Source: Polyodon spathula
Lineage: Eukaryota; Chordata; Actinopteri; Acipenseriformes; Polyodontidae
Assembly: GCF_017654505.1 (NCBI RefSeq)
Contig: NC_054535.1
Location: 48,630,848 to 48,694,847, forward strand
Direction of reading: 5' to 3'
Length of the DNA: 64,000 bases
The position numbers were made by a program, and so were the translations under genes. The notes below the pieces were generated by a model that searched no databases, was not told the origin of the DNA, and was given only the letters and a program-made list of their open reading frames with translations. Below are positions 24,107 to 34,785 of this stretch, piece by piece. Each line of letters starts with the position of its first letter. The first letter of the stretch is position 1.

Positions 24107-24735
24107 TGCACAGGGCAATACACAAAGTTATGTGAACATCTATAGCTATTATATGACATATAAAGAACAGAGGTTGGGGAAAACATCATTGTAAAGTGAG
24201 AAAACAAAGGGGAATGTTATCTCATTATACCAGCAGATCAGGTGGTAAATGGGTGTGCCTCAGGGCAGGACAACTACAGATAAAACAGCATGTGCAAATG
24301 ATTACACTTGTTTTAACGGCTTGTACGTAATTAACTGCAAGTGGGATGCTGTTTAGCATTGTAAAACGATTGATTTATTTTGTCACCCACCTCACTGCTT
24401 GCCTAAACCATCGATTTAGATCACACGTTTGTGTTCATAGTGTCCATTTTAAATAGATTATTGACTTTGTTTATTTTGTTTATGTTAAAAGTTTATTGCT
24501 TTAGAGCCTTTAATTTGTATGCATGTTGCATGCTGTGTGCTGTCAATACAGGTTTTACCTGCTTATGTGTACCTTCAACCTATACCTTTCAATTGGTTGG
24601 AATCCTCTTGCTTGGTTTTTAATGAAAAGTAATTTGAGAATTTCCACATGTTCCCACTTAATGCAACTTAGACACAATGTTACAGAAGTCTTTATAATTA
24701 TATGCCATTTGAATTTCAAATTGTATATGTAAGTA

Positions 24736-25690
24736 CAGGTAGTGGACAAAATAATGTAAACACCTGGGTTAATGAGGGACACCAAGTATATTGAAAGCAA
24801 GGGCTTCCACATAAGTGTAGTTCATGCGTTAACAGGCGAGCAACTGCAGATCAATTGACTGCAAATTTCAACCTGGGGCGCGAGCAGCCAGTTTCATCAA
24901 AAATGGTCCGCCAAGAACTCAACAGAGTGGGATACCATAGTCGGGTTGCAGTGCACAAACCACTCATCACACCTGGCAATGCATGTTTGCGAGTCCAGTG
25001 GTGCAAAGAGCACAGGCAATGGACTACCAAGTAGTGGAGAAATGAGATATGGTCAGATGAATTATCCTTCACCATGTTCTTGACAAATGGACAAGTTCAT
25101 GTGTGGCGGCAACCTAAAGAACTCTATAGCCCTGAGTACTTGGTTCCAACAGTGAAGGGTTCTGGTGGTTCCATAATGTTGTGGGGCGCATTTTCCTGGC
25201 ATGGTTTGGATGCACTCATTCCCTTAGAAGGCAAGGTCAATGCTAATCGCTATTTAATGGTATTGAGTGATCATCTTCACTACATGTTGCAGCACTTCTT
25301 TCCTGCTGGGGGGGCTGTATTCCAGGATCACAATGCCCCCATCCATAGAGCATGTGTGGTTGCCCAATTGTTTGATGAGCATGACACTGATGTTATCCAT
25401 ATGTCATGGCCTTCTCAGTCACCAGATCTGAAACCAATTGAGCATTTATGGGATGTTCTGGAATGATGCTTGAGACAGCGTTTTCCACCTCCATCAACCA
25501 GGCGTGAGTTGATGACTTTCTCATGGAAGAATGGTGCCGCATCCCTCCTGCAGAATTCCAGAGGCTGGTAGACTCTATGCCACGGCTCATACAGGCCTTA
25601 CTGGCCGCACGTGGTGGTCCTATTAAGTGACTTTACATTGGTGTGGCATTTGGTCACAGACCTCGTTTCAAGCTCGATTTGAGGTTCTGC
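24736..25690 (+). mobile_element. Tc1-like transposon, second family, damaged
   Basis: A Tc1-type left terminus (CAGGTAGTGGACAAAATAATG) after a TA is followed after only about 100 bases by transposase sequence, so the N-terminal coding part is deleted. A matching inverted right end was not found downstream. The right limit is approximate. Confidence 0.72.
24837..25630 (+). pseudogene. Tc1-type transposase fragment
   Basis: The frame runs from an ADQLTANFN segment (second DNA-binding helix-turn-helix) into the catalytic domain: WSDE (first D, near 25050), QDHNAP (second D) and SPDLKPIEHLWDVLE (E). All three acids are present. Breaks are TAG at 25032-25034, TGA at 25464-25466 and a one-base frameshift near 25520, after which 25523-25630 encodes the usual C-terminus ending in a GGPIK-type tail. 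The longest clean frame is 25074-25466. The start and first DNA-binding domain are absent. Confidence 0.85.
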
Positions 25691-26332
25691 ACATTAAATG
25701 ACCTGTAAGATAGGAAATATTAATGTTATGCTGCTCATGAGATCTGGACCCAGTATATGTTATTGGTTTATTTGTCATTTTCCAGACAGAGCTTCCTGAT
25801 TAAAACTTTATGCTTATCTTTGTACCTATGTACCATATCTTGTCTGTTTGCCGCTCTGTGGGAAAAAGTTGTGATTTTAATTATCTGGGGATGGAGGTTT
25901 TAATGGAGGCAGACCAAGTACATCTGTGTCACACTTTTTGCATATTTATAAAGAACTACCTTTGCAAAGTTATTAAGTGTTGTGATTACTGTATATGAAG
26001 ACTGTCACACTTACATTTTTACACCTATCTAGTGAGCTGCTTATTGAGTTGGCTGAAACTTACATAGGAAAATTACACATCTTTTTGACAGTATCACAAT
26101 TAAGTCTAAATAAGCGTTTTATTTGTCTGTCCGACCACATGCCTGTTCATCACACCTTTTTCATTTTTCTTTTCCAATTCTGACAAAACTTGCTAAGTAA
26201 GAACATCATTATGAAACACATTTATACATTTAGTATTGCACTTATACAACTGTGATGAAACTTGGTTTGGACATTATAATCATTTGGGGGTATATGGAGT
26301 TTGTGCAAACAAACGTACTGTACTTTATATCT
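25691..26332. other. No recognisable gene
   Basis: Short frames without family resemblance. Confidence 0.5.
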
Positions 26333-26394
26333 TTATATTGTATTTGTGTTATCAGCAACTTCTTCATGTTGCTGATAACACAAATAAGATATAA
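26333..26394. repeat. Perfect-stem hairpin (19 bp core, 8-nt loop)
   Basis: TATTTGTGTTATCAGCAAC at 26341-26359 is exactly the reverse complement of 26368-26386, with loop TTCTTCAT. The pairing extends outward about 8 more positions with one mismatch and one G-T pair. The size is like a small pre-miRNA or a short foldback repeat. Transcription is unknown. Confidence 0.8.
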
Positions 26395-26436
26395 CAAATG
26401 AGAAAAATGAGGTAGTTTGGGACTCTTGGCTCAGTA

Positions 26437-27132
26437 TTTATAATCTATAACAAAAACATTGTCAATGTAAAAAAACAAGAGAAAAACACAACAGCCGTTT
26501 AAAGGGTGATATCAAACACAAAAGCCCAAGTTAGGAGAAGCAGTTGGGACAACCTTGTCAAACATCAAGCAAATGTGCACAATTGGAAAGGTGCTGGGGC
26601 CCAACATTCACACAATTGTTGCTTCTAACTTGGCTTCTTTCTTTACACCGCTCTACTTTACATTGAAATGCTGATTCCCTTATCAGCTCGGTTGAGATGA
26701 TTAAAGATGCTGAGACACATATGTGCCAAGCAAAGTGCTCAACACAGACTGAAGTGTTCTTAGTTATCCTTACAAGCACTACTATAGGGATAATAAGAAT
26801 GCAAAGCATTGCAGATCCAGGGCTGGGGTGTTGGTTGTGCATTGTCAATGTTTTTTGTTGCAGATGTGACTTTTGAGCTGATAAGGGAATGGTCACAATG
26901 TCCTTGAAGTTGTACAAAGAGCGATGAAAACAGAAGCCAAGTTAGAAGCAACAATTGTGTGAATGTTGGGCCCCAGCACCTTTCCAATTGTATCTATTTG
27001 CTTGATGTTTGACAAGGTTCCCCCAATTGCTTCTCCTAACTTGGGCTTTTGTGTTTGATATCACCCTTTTAAACAGTTGTTGCATTTCTCTAACTTGTTT
27101 TTTTACATTTACATTGTTTTTGTTATAAATAT
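26437..27132. mobile_element. Long foldback element with ~265-bp inverted arms
   Basis: The left arm (about 26437-26700) and right arm (about 26868-27132) are inverted copies of each other, with long matching blocks such as GGTGCTGGGGCCCAACATTC and GCCCAAGTTAGGAGAAGC. A central loop of about 165 bases separates them. The arms continue inward to TTCCCTTATCAGCTC on the left and its complement on the right. There is no coding capacity, since the overlapping frames on the minus strand are by-products. The transposon superfamily is not identified. Confidence 0.8.
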
Positions 27133-27239
27133 CACTTCTTTTTTTACTTGATCAAATAATGAATAAAGCCAGGGAAAGCTAGTATTGTTTTAGTTGCAAC
27201 TGTACATCCATGAGTTGTGAAAACAATATGTCTGTTTTG

Positions 27240-27436
27240 ATAGATATTGATATATTGATATTTACGTAGGTACAAAACAACAGTTTTATGAATGGTTAAA
27301 AAGGTACGTATGCATGTCAGTGCTAAAGGGTAGTATAGTTTCATTTTTATATCGAAGCTGTTTAAAATGTACCTGTCAAAATGACTACTGCTGGCGGTTC
27401 TAGGTAGTAGCATAAACCCAGTGGTTCTAGTGTTAA
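27240..27436 (-). mobile_element. TTAA-ended MITE terminus (piggyBac-type)
   Basis: The sequence ends GGTTCTAGTGTTAA (27423-27436), the reverse complement of the start of the unit at 58599 (TTAACACTAGAACC). GGCGGTTCTAGGTAG just inside is shared with 60270-60290. The other end is not defined. Confidence 0.45.
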
Positions 27437-27446
27437 ACGAGGAACT

Positions 27447-27690
27447 ACATTCGGTGCAGGCAGATTGTTCCCTCCGAGTACTGATCCAGGATCAGTGAGA
27501 GAAAAACACAGAAAACGATTCTCAGAATATAATAGTACAAGGTTATAGCTAAGGTTAGGGTTAGGGTACGATTAGTTTCAGTTAGGTGTAGTTTGCCTTC
27601 CCGCTATCTGGAATGACAAGGTATTTTTCGTTTTTGTTTCTCTCACTGATCCTAGAGCAGTACTTGGGGGAACAATCTGCCCGGAGCACT
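27447..27690. mobile_element. Small foldback MITE with telomere-like TTAGGG units inside
   Basis: Arms of about 55 bases, GGCAGATTGTTCCCTCCGAG...GATCAGTGAGAGAAA (left) and its inverted counterpart ending GGGGGAACAATCTGCC (right), enclose about 130 bases. The middle contains TAAGGTTAGGGTTAGGGT. There is no frame inside. Confidence 0.7.
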
Positions 27691-27794
27691 ACATTCTAAA
27701 ACAGGAAACCAGACATTTTCAAACAGGAAATAGAGCATTCCTAGAATCGAGCAGAACCTTTTCAGCAAAAAGCTAACCAGGCATAACACATTTC

Positions 27795-27880
27795 AACAAC
27801 TGCCCAGTGGCGCAGAGGGCTAAGGCTGTGTGCTCTTCAAGGATGTCATGTTGCAAGTTCAAACTGCAGTAGTTCTTTTT
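27795..27880 (+). repeat. tRNA-like sequence, probable SINE head or tRNA pseudogene
   Basis: TGGCGCAGAGG matches the A box of a tRNA-gene promoter, and AAGTTCAAACT lies where a B box would be, about 45 bases downstream. The ends can pair as an acceptor stem (CAACTGC with GCAGTAG, one mismatch), and a T run follows within a few bases, like a polymerase III terminator. I could not fold a convincing anticodon arm, so a working tRNA is unlikely. Confidence 0.4.
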
Positions 27881-28862
27881 TTTCTGCGATATGTGCTGTT
27901 TTAAAAACATAAATGCATTGTTTAATATAAATGTTGTGGATATCAAACTGCTTGCGATCCCTGGTTTATTTTGACATTGAACAACATGTGGAATCACATG
28001 ATTGGTAGATGTCCAGTTATTTAGCTTTTCTGTTTGAACAGTCGCTACACACTCTCAAAAAAGTAAACAGAAGAGAAAGAAGAAGGAGAGTAACAATGTT
28101 ACCTTAGTTTGATGACTTATATCTCATTGTGTAAAAAAGGTATTTACGTGTTTTTTTTTCACATTTGATGGAAGGAAGTTTCAGACTTTTGGTACCGGTA
28201 CAGATGGTAATTATAAGTGATTTAGTTTTGCAGCTGCAACATGGTGAAAACAGCAAAACTCTTGGAGCTGTATAGAGGTAGTTTCAAACAAGTTTTTCTA
28301 ACTTGTATGAGGAACTATCATTCCTCTCAATAATATATTTACCATTTCATCTTCTTGTTGTATGCTTATTTCTTAAATAAAATCCATCACAAGTATTAGT
28401 TAGTCAACACATGTAAGTGTGCCTGCCTGATTCACTGAGCAATCCCTAAGGTATCACTCAGTGGGATTTAATTTTACAACTGACTGTCAAAAAATTGAAG
28501 TGATTAGTCTGACTTAGCAATTTACTTCAAGCTACTTGCAGACAAAACTAATAACTGAAAGAATTTTTCTTGACATGAGCATGTCAAACAATAATATCAT
28601 GATTCATGTAGTTTATGTATTTTCAGATACAAGTACTATATACTGTACTGTATCTTAAATATAAAAAGTAATTAGCCTTTTAATTGGTTTAAATAGTTTT
28701 GTTATTATTTGCTACAGATAAGCCAACATTGTTTTATAAATGTGACGCTGCCTTGCATTATGATCTAGCCCCCATTAAACTACGTAAAATGATTTTAGGA
28801 GTGACCAGTTATGATAGCCCACATAGTTCAGACGTTTGTTTGCGGTCTGTTCCTCAAAGGAA
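27881..28862. other. No recognisable gene
   Basis: No domain, terminal repeat or long frame. Confidence 0.5.
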
Positions 28863-29130
28863 TCCCAATTCAGCTGGGAGTGGTTTGTGGACTTGAATTG
28901 ATAATTTGCTGAATTACACTTTTTTTTTTTATTGTTTTCAGCTCTAACAGTTGCATATTTCAAGTTAGCTGGAACATTTATAAGTAACTTGAACTATTTA
29001 AGAGCTGAAAACTGAAGGTTTAATTAAGCAAATTATCAGTTTAATTAAGGGTCTAGTTAAATAATTGAGAGCTCAGCTGGAATGAAAATCAGCAGACACA
29101 GTGGCTTCCCAGGATCGGATTTGGTACCAT
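28863..29130. mobile_element. Foldback repeat with ~45-bp inverted arms
   Basis: TGATAATTTGCTGAATTACAC...GTTTTCAGCTCT (from about 28899) is mirrored by AGAGCTGAAAAC...GCAAATTATCA (to about 29038). Weaker matching continues outward to CAGCTGGGAG and CTCAGCTGG. It is non-coding and its outer limits are approximate. Confidence 0.6.
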
Positions 29131-29174
29131 TGTTCTACAGGTGTGTGGCAAGCCAGAAGCCCTGCTGTTGTAAA

Positions 29175-29176
<2 letters not shown>

Positions 29177-29221
<45 letters not shown>

Positions 29222-29242
29222 TGGGGGGGGGGGGTGGGGGGG
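29177..29242. repeat. (GT)n followed by G-rich run
   Basis: About 14 GT units pass directly into runs of 19, 12 and 7 G separated by single T. Strong G-quadruplex potential. Confidence 0.93.
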
Positions 29243-29500
29243 CATGTACCAAACTGTCCCTACCCCAATGATTAGACAGGGAGAAACCCTCGTTAGTGTC
29301 ATTCCCCCCGGATTCCCCAGTTAGGTCATTTATGCTAATTGGGAAGTGGCCACATGTATAAAAAGGAAGCAAACTCCTTATTTTGGCTCTCTGGCAGTTT
29401 ATTTTGTTCCTGTTTTTGTTTGTTTTGTAAATAAACATTTGCAACAGTGCTTAAACTGCAGGTTTTTGTCTCTGGGTCTCTTTCCTGCTGGTAACAGCTT
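29243..29500 (+). mobile_element. LTR-like promoter and poly(A) segment (uncertain)
   Basis: TATAAAAAGG near 29357 is followed about 80 bases later by AATAAA near 29432 and then a T/G-rich stretch. This resembles the arrangement in the solo LTR at 44216-44907. No TG...CA ends or target duplication could be assigned because the left side runs into the G-rich repeat. Confidence 0.3.
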
Positions 29501-30039
29501 GGGTCATGTTTGAACTTTTCACTGGCTTAGCACATGTGAGGGGTGGTTTCCAGTACCAAATTCCACTGGTGGCTGGGCATGATGCCTGGCCTGTAATTGA
29601 GGTGAGAAGACCAGTGCAGTTAAATTGCAGAGCAAAAAAAAATACCTAGTAGTGTCACATTTCTGATTTGCTATTCTGTACATACTTATGTTTGTATAGT
29701 CATGCAATGTCTGACATTTCAGTTTGTGTTCAGGGACAAGCACTCGCATTTTGATTCACATTTATTGTATTTCCCTCAGATTCTAAGATTACACTAAATC
29801 AGGTTTTGTGAAAATCCATGTGGGATTGCAGTAGAATGGCATTTTATTCACAGACTGGACACTTTTAAATATAATATACTGCAAGTAGCATAAATGCACA
29901 GGCATCTATGGCACGTTTTACATGTGAGTGACATTTTAAGTATAAAAAAAAATTTAGTGAAGTTAAATCATTTCTGTGCTCTAAACACCTGGTTTGGAGT
30001 TTTATTCTTGAGGGCATTGTAGAAGAATACATAATCTGT
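29501..30039. other. No recognisable gene
   Basis: Nothing recognised. Confidence 0.5.
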
Positions 30040-32162
30040 ATGTTCACATGGCACAAGTATTCAGAATATTAAGTATTTGGAATACTAGAATATTCCAAAT
30101 GCTCTGTATACATGCAGGCACAATTCTCTTATTCCTTTCATATTCTGCGTTTACATGGTAAACAGAATATTCCTTTTATGCCATGAACGCATGCTTACCT
30201 TGCTTCCCACTGCAAACCAAAAGAGTGCTGATTGTTGCAGAATAGTTTGCTGTTTGTTGTAAAGAGCTGGTGGTGTGGACATATATTTGTGTTATCTGTT
30301 TTTGTTTTTTCAGATATGGAATCCGATATTTTGAGACTGTGTAGATGCTTGTGGGTCTTAACCCTTTAAACTCCGGTATATGGGATTTTGCCCACCGATG
30401 GGCCACTTACCTTTTGCTTTGTAGCTCCGACCAGGAATGTCTGTCAGCGATGATTCTTTGGTTATTCCAAAGAAGAAGAGCCAGACTTCAATTCAAGACC
30501 AAATTCGATGTGATATTCGACCAAACAACGATTTCACAGCTGTGTGCACATTAAAAAAAAAACACTTTTGCCAATAAAAATCCGAAATTGCAAACAATGT
30601 TCGCTTTCTGGTATTCTGGTCATTTTTGGTGCTATTGGGCTGAAATTTCGTGTGGCACTTCCCAACATATAGGACTATCATATAAACGTCTTAAAAAAAT
30701 TCAATATACATGTTTTCATGGTTTATTTTACAAAAAACTGATAATTTTTGTAAATGCGTTTTTTTTCTTCACTTTTTCTCATCTGTGAGAGTTTAGGAAG
30801 CACTTTTTATTCCAGATTCCAACATAATATGAAATAGAAATTTGTGCTTTAAATTCTGATATAAATACCATCTTCTAGGACATTCATAAATGTGTTTTTT
30901 ACATGGGAAAGGCAATTTGGCAACAATAGGGAAAAAATTGCTTGGAGTGGAGACGTCAATTCTGTAATACAAATAAAACGTTGTTTGAATAAAGACACCT
31001 ACTGCAAAAGTACAGATGTGGGCAAAGAGGAAAATGTACAATATGTGCTTGTTTCTTCTTCTAGTTTTAAAATGTAGGCGATTACCCATTCATTCATAAG
31101 GTTGAAGTAAGGAAAAATCTTTTTTTTTTTTTTTTTTTTGCTTTTTGCTTTATAGTACCGTGCTTTAAAAACTTTACATTGATGATGAATTTGATCCTCT
31201 TAAACACTTCTGCACATTTCTGTTTCTTGCCATCAAGTTGTTTTATGACTTTAAAATCCTTAATAAAAGTGTTGCATTTTCTCACGTGCGCCATCATGTT
31301 TACTACTGTCAGTATTTGTTACTGTGTGTGTCTGTTACGGGTTATGCTTCATAGTTGGAACATGCTGTTTACATGGCTTTGCGTTCCAGTAGTATTCCAC
31401 ATACTAGTGGAATATGCCACCTCCAATACTCTGAATGTAGAGGTGTAATATTCCTCTTCATATTCAGAATATGCTGTTTACATGGCAGAATATATTGTGA
31501 CAGACCCTGCATTGCAGGAATATGTTTAACCCAGTGGCACTGCCAGCCACAACCTGAGTGCGAGTGTTGTCACCAATATATAATGGTAGCAATATACCTT
31601 TAAGAGGAACCGAGCTATGGGGAGGTAAAGGCTGAGGGTGCTTCAGCTTGCATAAATTTGCTAACCAAGGTGGTGGACTCTTTTAACCGTTAAATAACTC
31701 ACACTGATCAATGAAATTACTAAAAGAACAGTGTTTATCCTCTTGTTTCAAAGAGTGAACAAGATACAGTTTCTGGCACAGCAAATAAAACAATCCTTCA
31801 CAGTTGTAATTCACTCTTTTACCCTTGTTGTATAAACTCAGAATATCCACAAAAGGAAATACAGGCTTTTACATTTCGCACAAGCAATGAAAATAAACAC
31901 ACGTAGCATTTAATTGTAATGTTTGGATATACTTGTACAACTCAAAGTCACCAAATAAAAGTTAATTACTTGAGTACTTGCTGTATACAGTAAAGAAAAT
32001 AAACCATTTAAATTCTAGTTATTAAGCTACAGCTTAGCTGTTTTCTCTTTTGTTCTTATGTATTTCTTTTAGTTCTCACTTACCCACATGCATTCCCATT
32101 CATGCTTCGGTTTTTCCTTTTATAATTTGCAGTGCAGCATGTAATTGCAGATGCGGTTTACT

Positions 32163-32537
32163 AGAACATAAAAACATAAGAAGAACATAAGAAAGTTTAC
32201 AAACGAGAGGAGGCCATTCGGCCCATCTTGCTCATTTGGTTGTTAGTAGATTATTGATCCCAGAATCTCATCAAGCAGCTTCTTGAAGGATCCCAGGGTG
32301 TCAGCTTCAATAACATTACTGGGGAGTTGATTCCAGACCCTCACAATTCTCTGTGTAAAAAAGTGCCTCCTATTTTCTGTTCTGAATGCCCCTTTGTCTA
32401 ATCTTCATTTGTGACCCCTGGTCCTTGTTTCTTTATTCAGGTCAAAAAAGTCCCTTGGGTCGACATTGTCAATACCTTTTAGAATTTTGAATGTTTGAAT
32501 TAGGTCGCCGCGTAGTCATCTTTGTTCAAGACTGAAT
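32163..32537 (-). mobile_element. CR1-like LINE 3' tail, 5'-truncated
   Basis: This is the reverse complement of the end of the LINE at 5180-7540 (matching about 7168-7535), including the terminal octamer-type repeats (AAGAACATAAG units at the left edge). It encodes only the last part of ORF2, with a few substitutions. It sits inside a gypsy LTR and so is younger than that LTR. Confidence 0.88.
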
Positions 32538-32920
32538 AATGTCTTAGTTTGTCAGGCTTCTAATTTACCATGCGGCCCCACTTTTAATGCCTACAATCTA
32601 ACCCATCGTCGGGATATTGAGCCAGAAATCTACTTTTATCCCTTTCCCAGTGAACCCTGAATCTTGCTGTCCTGATCAGATGTCCACTGCCTTCTCCCTC
32701 TCAGACCATGTTTTATTTTTCTATATCCCGTATTACCGGTGCATCTGCCAATCGAAATAACAAGTAGGCAGGACTTCATGTTCCTTTGTACAATCACTAG
32801 TTAATCACTACCCATTCTCATTTAAAGTGGTATTAACATTTTTAACAATAAACAACAAAAACATAGCAACAGAACTGCATTTTAGCAGACTGCATGACCC
32901 CGTATGTTTGATCTATTACA

Positions 32921-34020
32921 CCACCCCCCCCTTTTGAAATTTAGATGTGTCGTCCCTCGCATCAGGACAAGGTTAACAGATGTCAGCATTCGGACTGGCT
33001 CAGGCTCTGAGCTTGGCTGTTCAATTGGCAAGGGTGCTAAATCCCCTGGGTCAACAAAGTTCTCAGTTCTAACTGTGTGTGGCTCAGTTGGCATCAAAGG
33101 TGCAAACATTGTTACTATGACGCCTGACCCACACTAGTTCTCCCTCTGTATAAACATGTGAGGTAACTTTAAGGTTCTAATGCTCTTTCTGTTTCTTAGA
33201 GGCGCTTTTTTTGGTGCCTTTTAACAGCTTCCCCTACCATACTAAGGTAGCCAGCAAGTTAGGAGACATAATCTGCAGCACAGGGATATCTTTCCTGCAA
33301 TTCAGTTTTGGTAAGGAGCTCAATGGGGTGTATTATTTTTCCCTAAACATGACTTTACAGGGTGTGTGACCTGTTGAATCCTGGACACTGGTCCTATATT
33401 CCATCATAACATACAGGGTTGACTGTCTCAATTTGACTGCTTGGACTCTACAAAGGAAGCAAGTATACCTAACAATATTCTATTTAGCCTTTCGGGCTAG
33501 TATAGAGTTGAACATGTTTTAGTTATTTCTAACAGCTTAGGGGGGGTCCTAGAATTTACACAGTCCGGTGTCAGACTTGGCTTCAGATGGAGTTTCTGGG
33601 CATCCGCTCCTCTTGAGTGCTTTAATCTTGGACAAGTCTGGTTCATGAGTTGGATTCGTAGTGTCTTCAAATCCAACTAATTTCCTCCTTTGCTCTCAGC
33701 CTCATGGATTGCCTCCACAGCAGTGATTTCCACAGTTCCATTTCCCTTATCCACAGGTGTCATGTTTGCTTTAATGTCCCCAGACAGACCAGGCCTCCTC
33801 AACAGTGCGTCAACATTAACATGCTGCTTCCCTGGTCTGTGCACAATGCAATACTGGAATTGTGCTAGTTGCTCAAGCCATCTTGCTAGCTGGCCTTCTG
33901 GCTGGTGAAAACTGTGAAGCCATCTTAATGAGCTGTGGTTTGTCCTCAGGGTAAATGGTCATCCAAGCAGGAAGTGGTATATGCTGGCATATGCAACCAC
34001 TTTTTCATGCTCCCCTTGTT
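32921..34020 (-). pseudogene. gypsy pol remnant: RNase H and integrase C-terminus
   Basis: On the minus strand, 33690-34020 encodes the end of a retrotransposon RNase H: an FTLRTNHSSLRWL segment, then ARWLEQLAQF and HRPGKQHVNVDAL. Next, 33330-33420 carries an integrase-tail segment (EYRTSVQDSTGHTP), and 32940-33130 a Pro/Glu-rich C-terminus. The order RNase H then integrase is the normal gypsy order. Several stops and frameshifts interrupt it. Gag, protease, reverse transcriptase and the integrase core are missing. Confidence 0.75.
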
Positions 34021-34780
34021 CCCAATTTTAATGCCTACAATCTAACCCTCCATCGGTATATTGAGCCAGAATCCTACTTTTATCCTTCCTGCCCTGACTA
34101 CCTCGTCAGTTAGTATTGTCTTTCTTTCTCCCCGCTCAGAACGTAAGTCTGTTAGTTCATCTACCTGACCCGCCTGATCAGTCGCCCTCTGCCGTCTCCC
34201 TCTCGTTTTATTTTTCTATATCCAGTATTACTGGTGCATCTGCCAATCGAAATAACAGGTAGGCGGGACTTCGCGTTCCTTTGTACAAACTCTCTGTCAA
34301 TCATTACCTATTCTCATTTAAAGTGGTATTAACATTTTTAACAATAAACAACAAAAACATTGGAACAGAACTGCATTTTAGCAAACTGCATGCCCTCGAT
34401 TTTTGATCCACTACAATATATTCAGATTATTCAGTATTCCGAATACTAGTGGAAAATGACTGGCCGTGTAAACGCACTGACTGTTATTAAAGTGCTCTAT
34501 CTTTAATACAATACAGACCACATTGTGGTTTTGTTATGTATATTGTAAACTTCTGCAAGGCATTAAAACATTGGTTACAATTTAAAACGTGTATACATTT
34601 TTTTTTTAAAGTGGTCTGACGTATACTTGAGCTCATGGTGCAGAAAGAACAGCTCAGCGCACAGAAATATTTATATTGAATTGTCATGAGGAATGTTCAT
34701 GACAACATCATCAAAGCGTGATAAAACCCTGATAGACTTTGTCTACTTGTAAAACTTGCCATTGATTAGTAGTTGTTTAA

Positions 34781-34785
34781 GAGGG
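34781..34785. other. Target site duplication GAGGG (left)
   Basis: It matches 40335-40339 exactly, marking the insertion of the Gmr1-like element. Confidence 0.9.

Larger units (their letters stand above)
21401..24735. other. No recognisable gene; AT microsatellites
   Basis: No coding domain seen. Long (AT)n tracts occur at 21874-21939, 23381-23470 and 23996-24089, the last followed by (GA)n at 24090-24106. Confidence 0.5.
31496..34415 (-). mobile_element. Decayed Ty3/gypsy LTR retrotransposon
   Basis: The 3' LTR starts TGTAATAGATC at 32920, preceded by an AAAAGGGGGGG polypurine tract (32921-32935), and ends CTGTCACA at 31496. It is interrupted by a CR1-like insert (32163-32537). A partial 5' LTR starts TGTAGTGGATC at 34415 and is recognisable down to about 34025, matching 32560-32920. 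Flanks show ATATAT on both sides (31490-31495 and 34416-34421), a possible target duplication though low in complexity. Most of the interior is deleted. Confidence 0.75.
30040..34480. mobile_element. Composite: terminal-repeat DNA element interrupted by a gypsy element
   Basis: The left side starts GTTCACATGGCACA, followed by TATTC/GAATA-rich sequence. The right side, reversed, starts GTTTACACGGCCAG, followed by similar words. GCTGTTTACATGGC occurs near both 31363 and 31470. These words also occur at 13910-14010 beside the Harbinger remnant. I infer one non-autonomous element, later split at 31496-34415. The interior (30180-31340) has no recognised coding domain, but near 30359 there is a TTAACCCTTTAAACTCC sequence like a further MITE end. 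Confidence 0.4.

Noticed and set aside
27795..27880. Functional tRNA gene
   Set aside because: The A box and acceptor-like ends fit, but I could not form a proper anticodon stem-loop.
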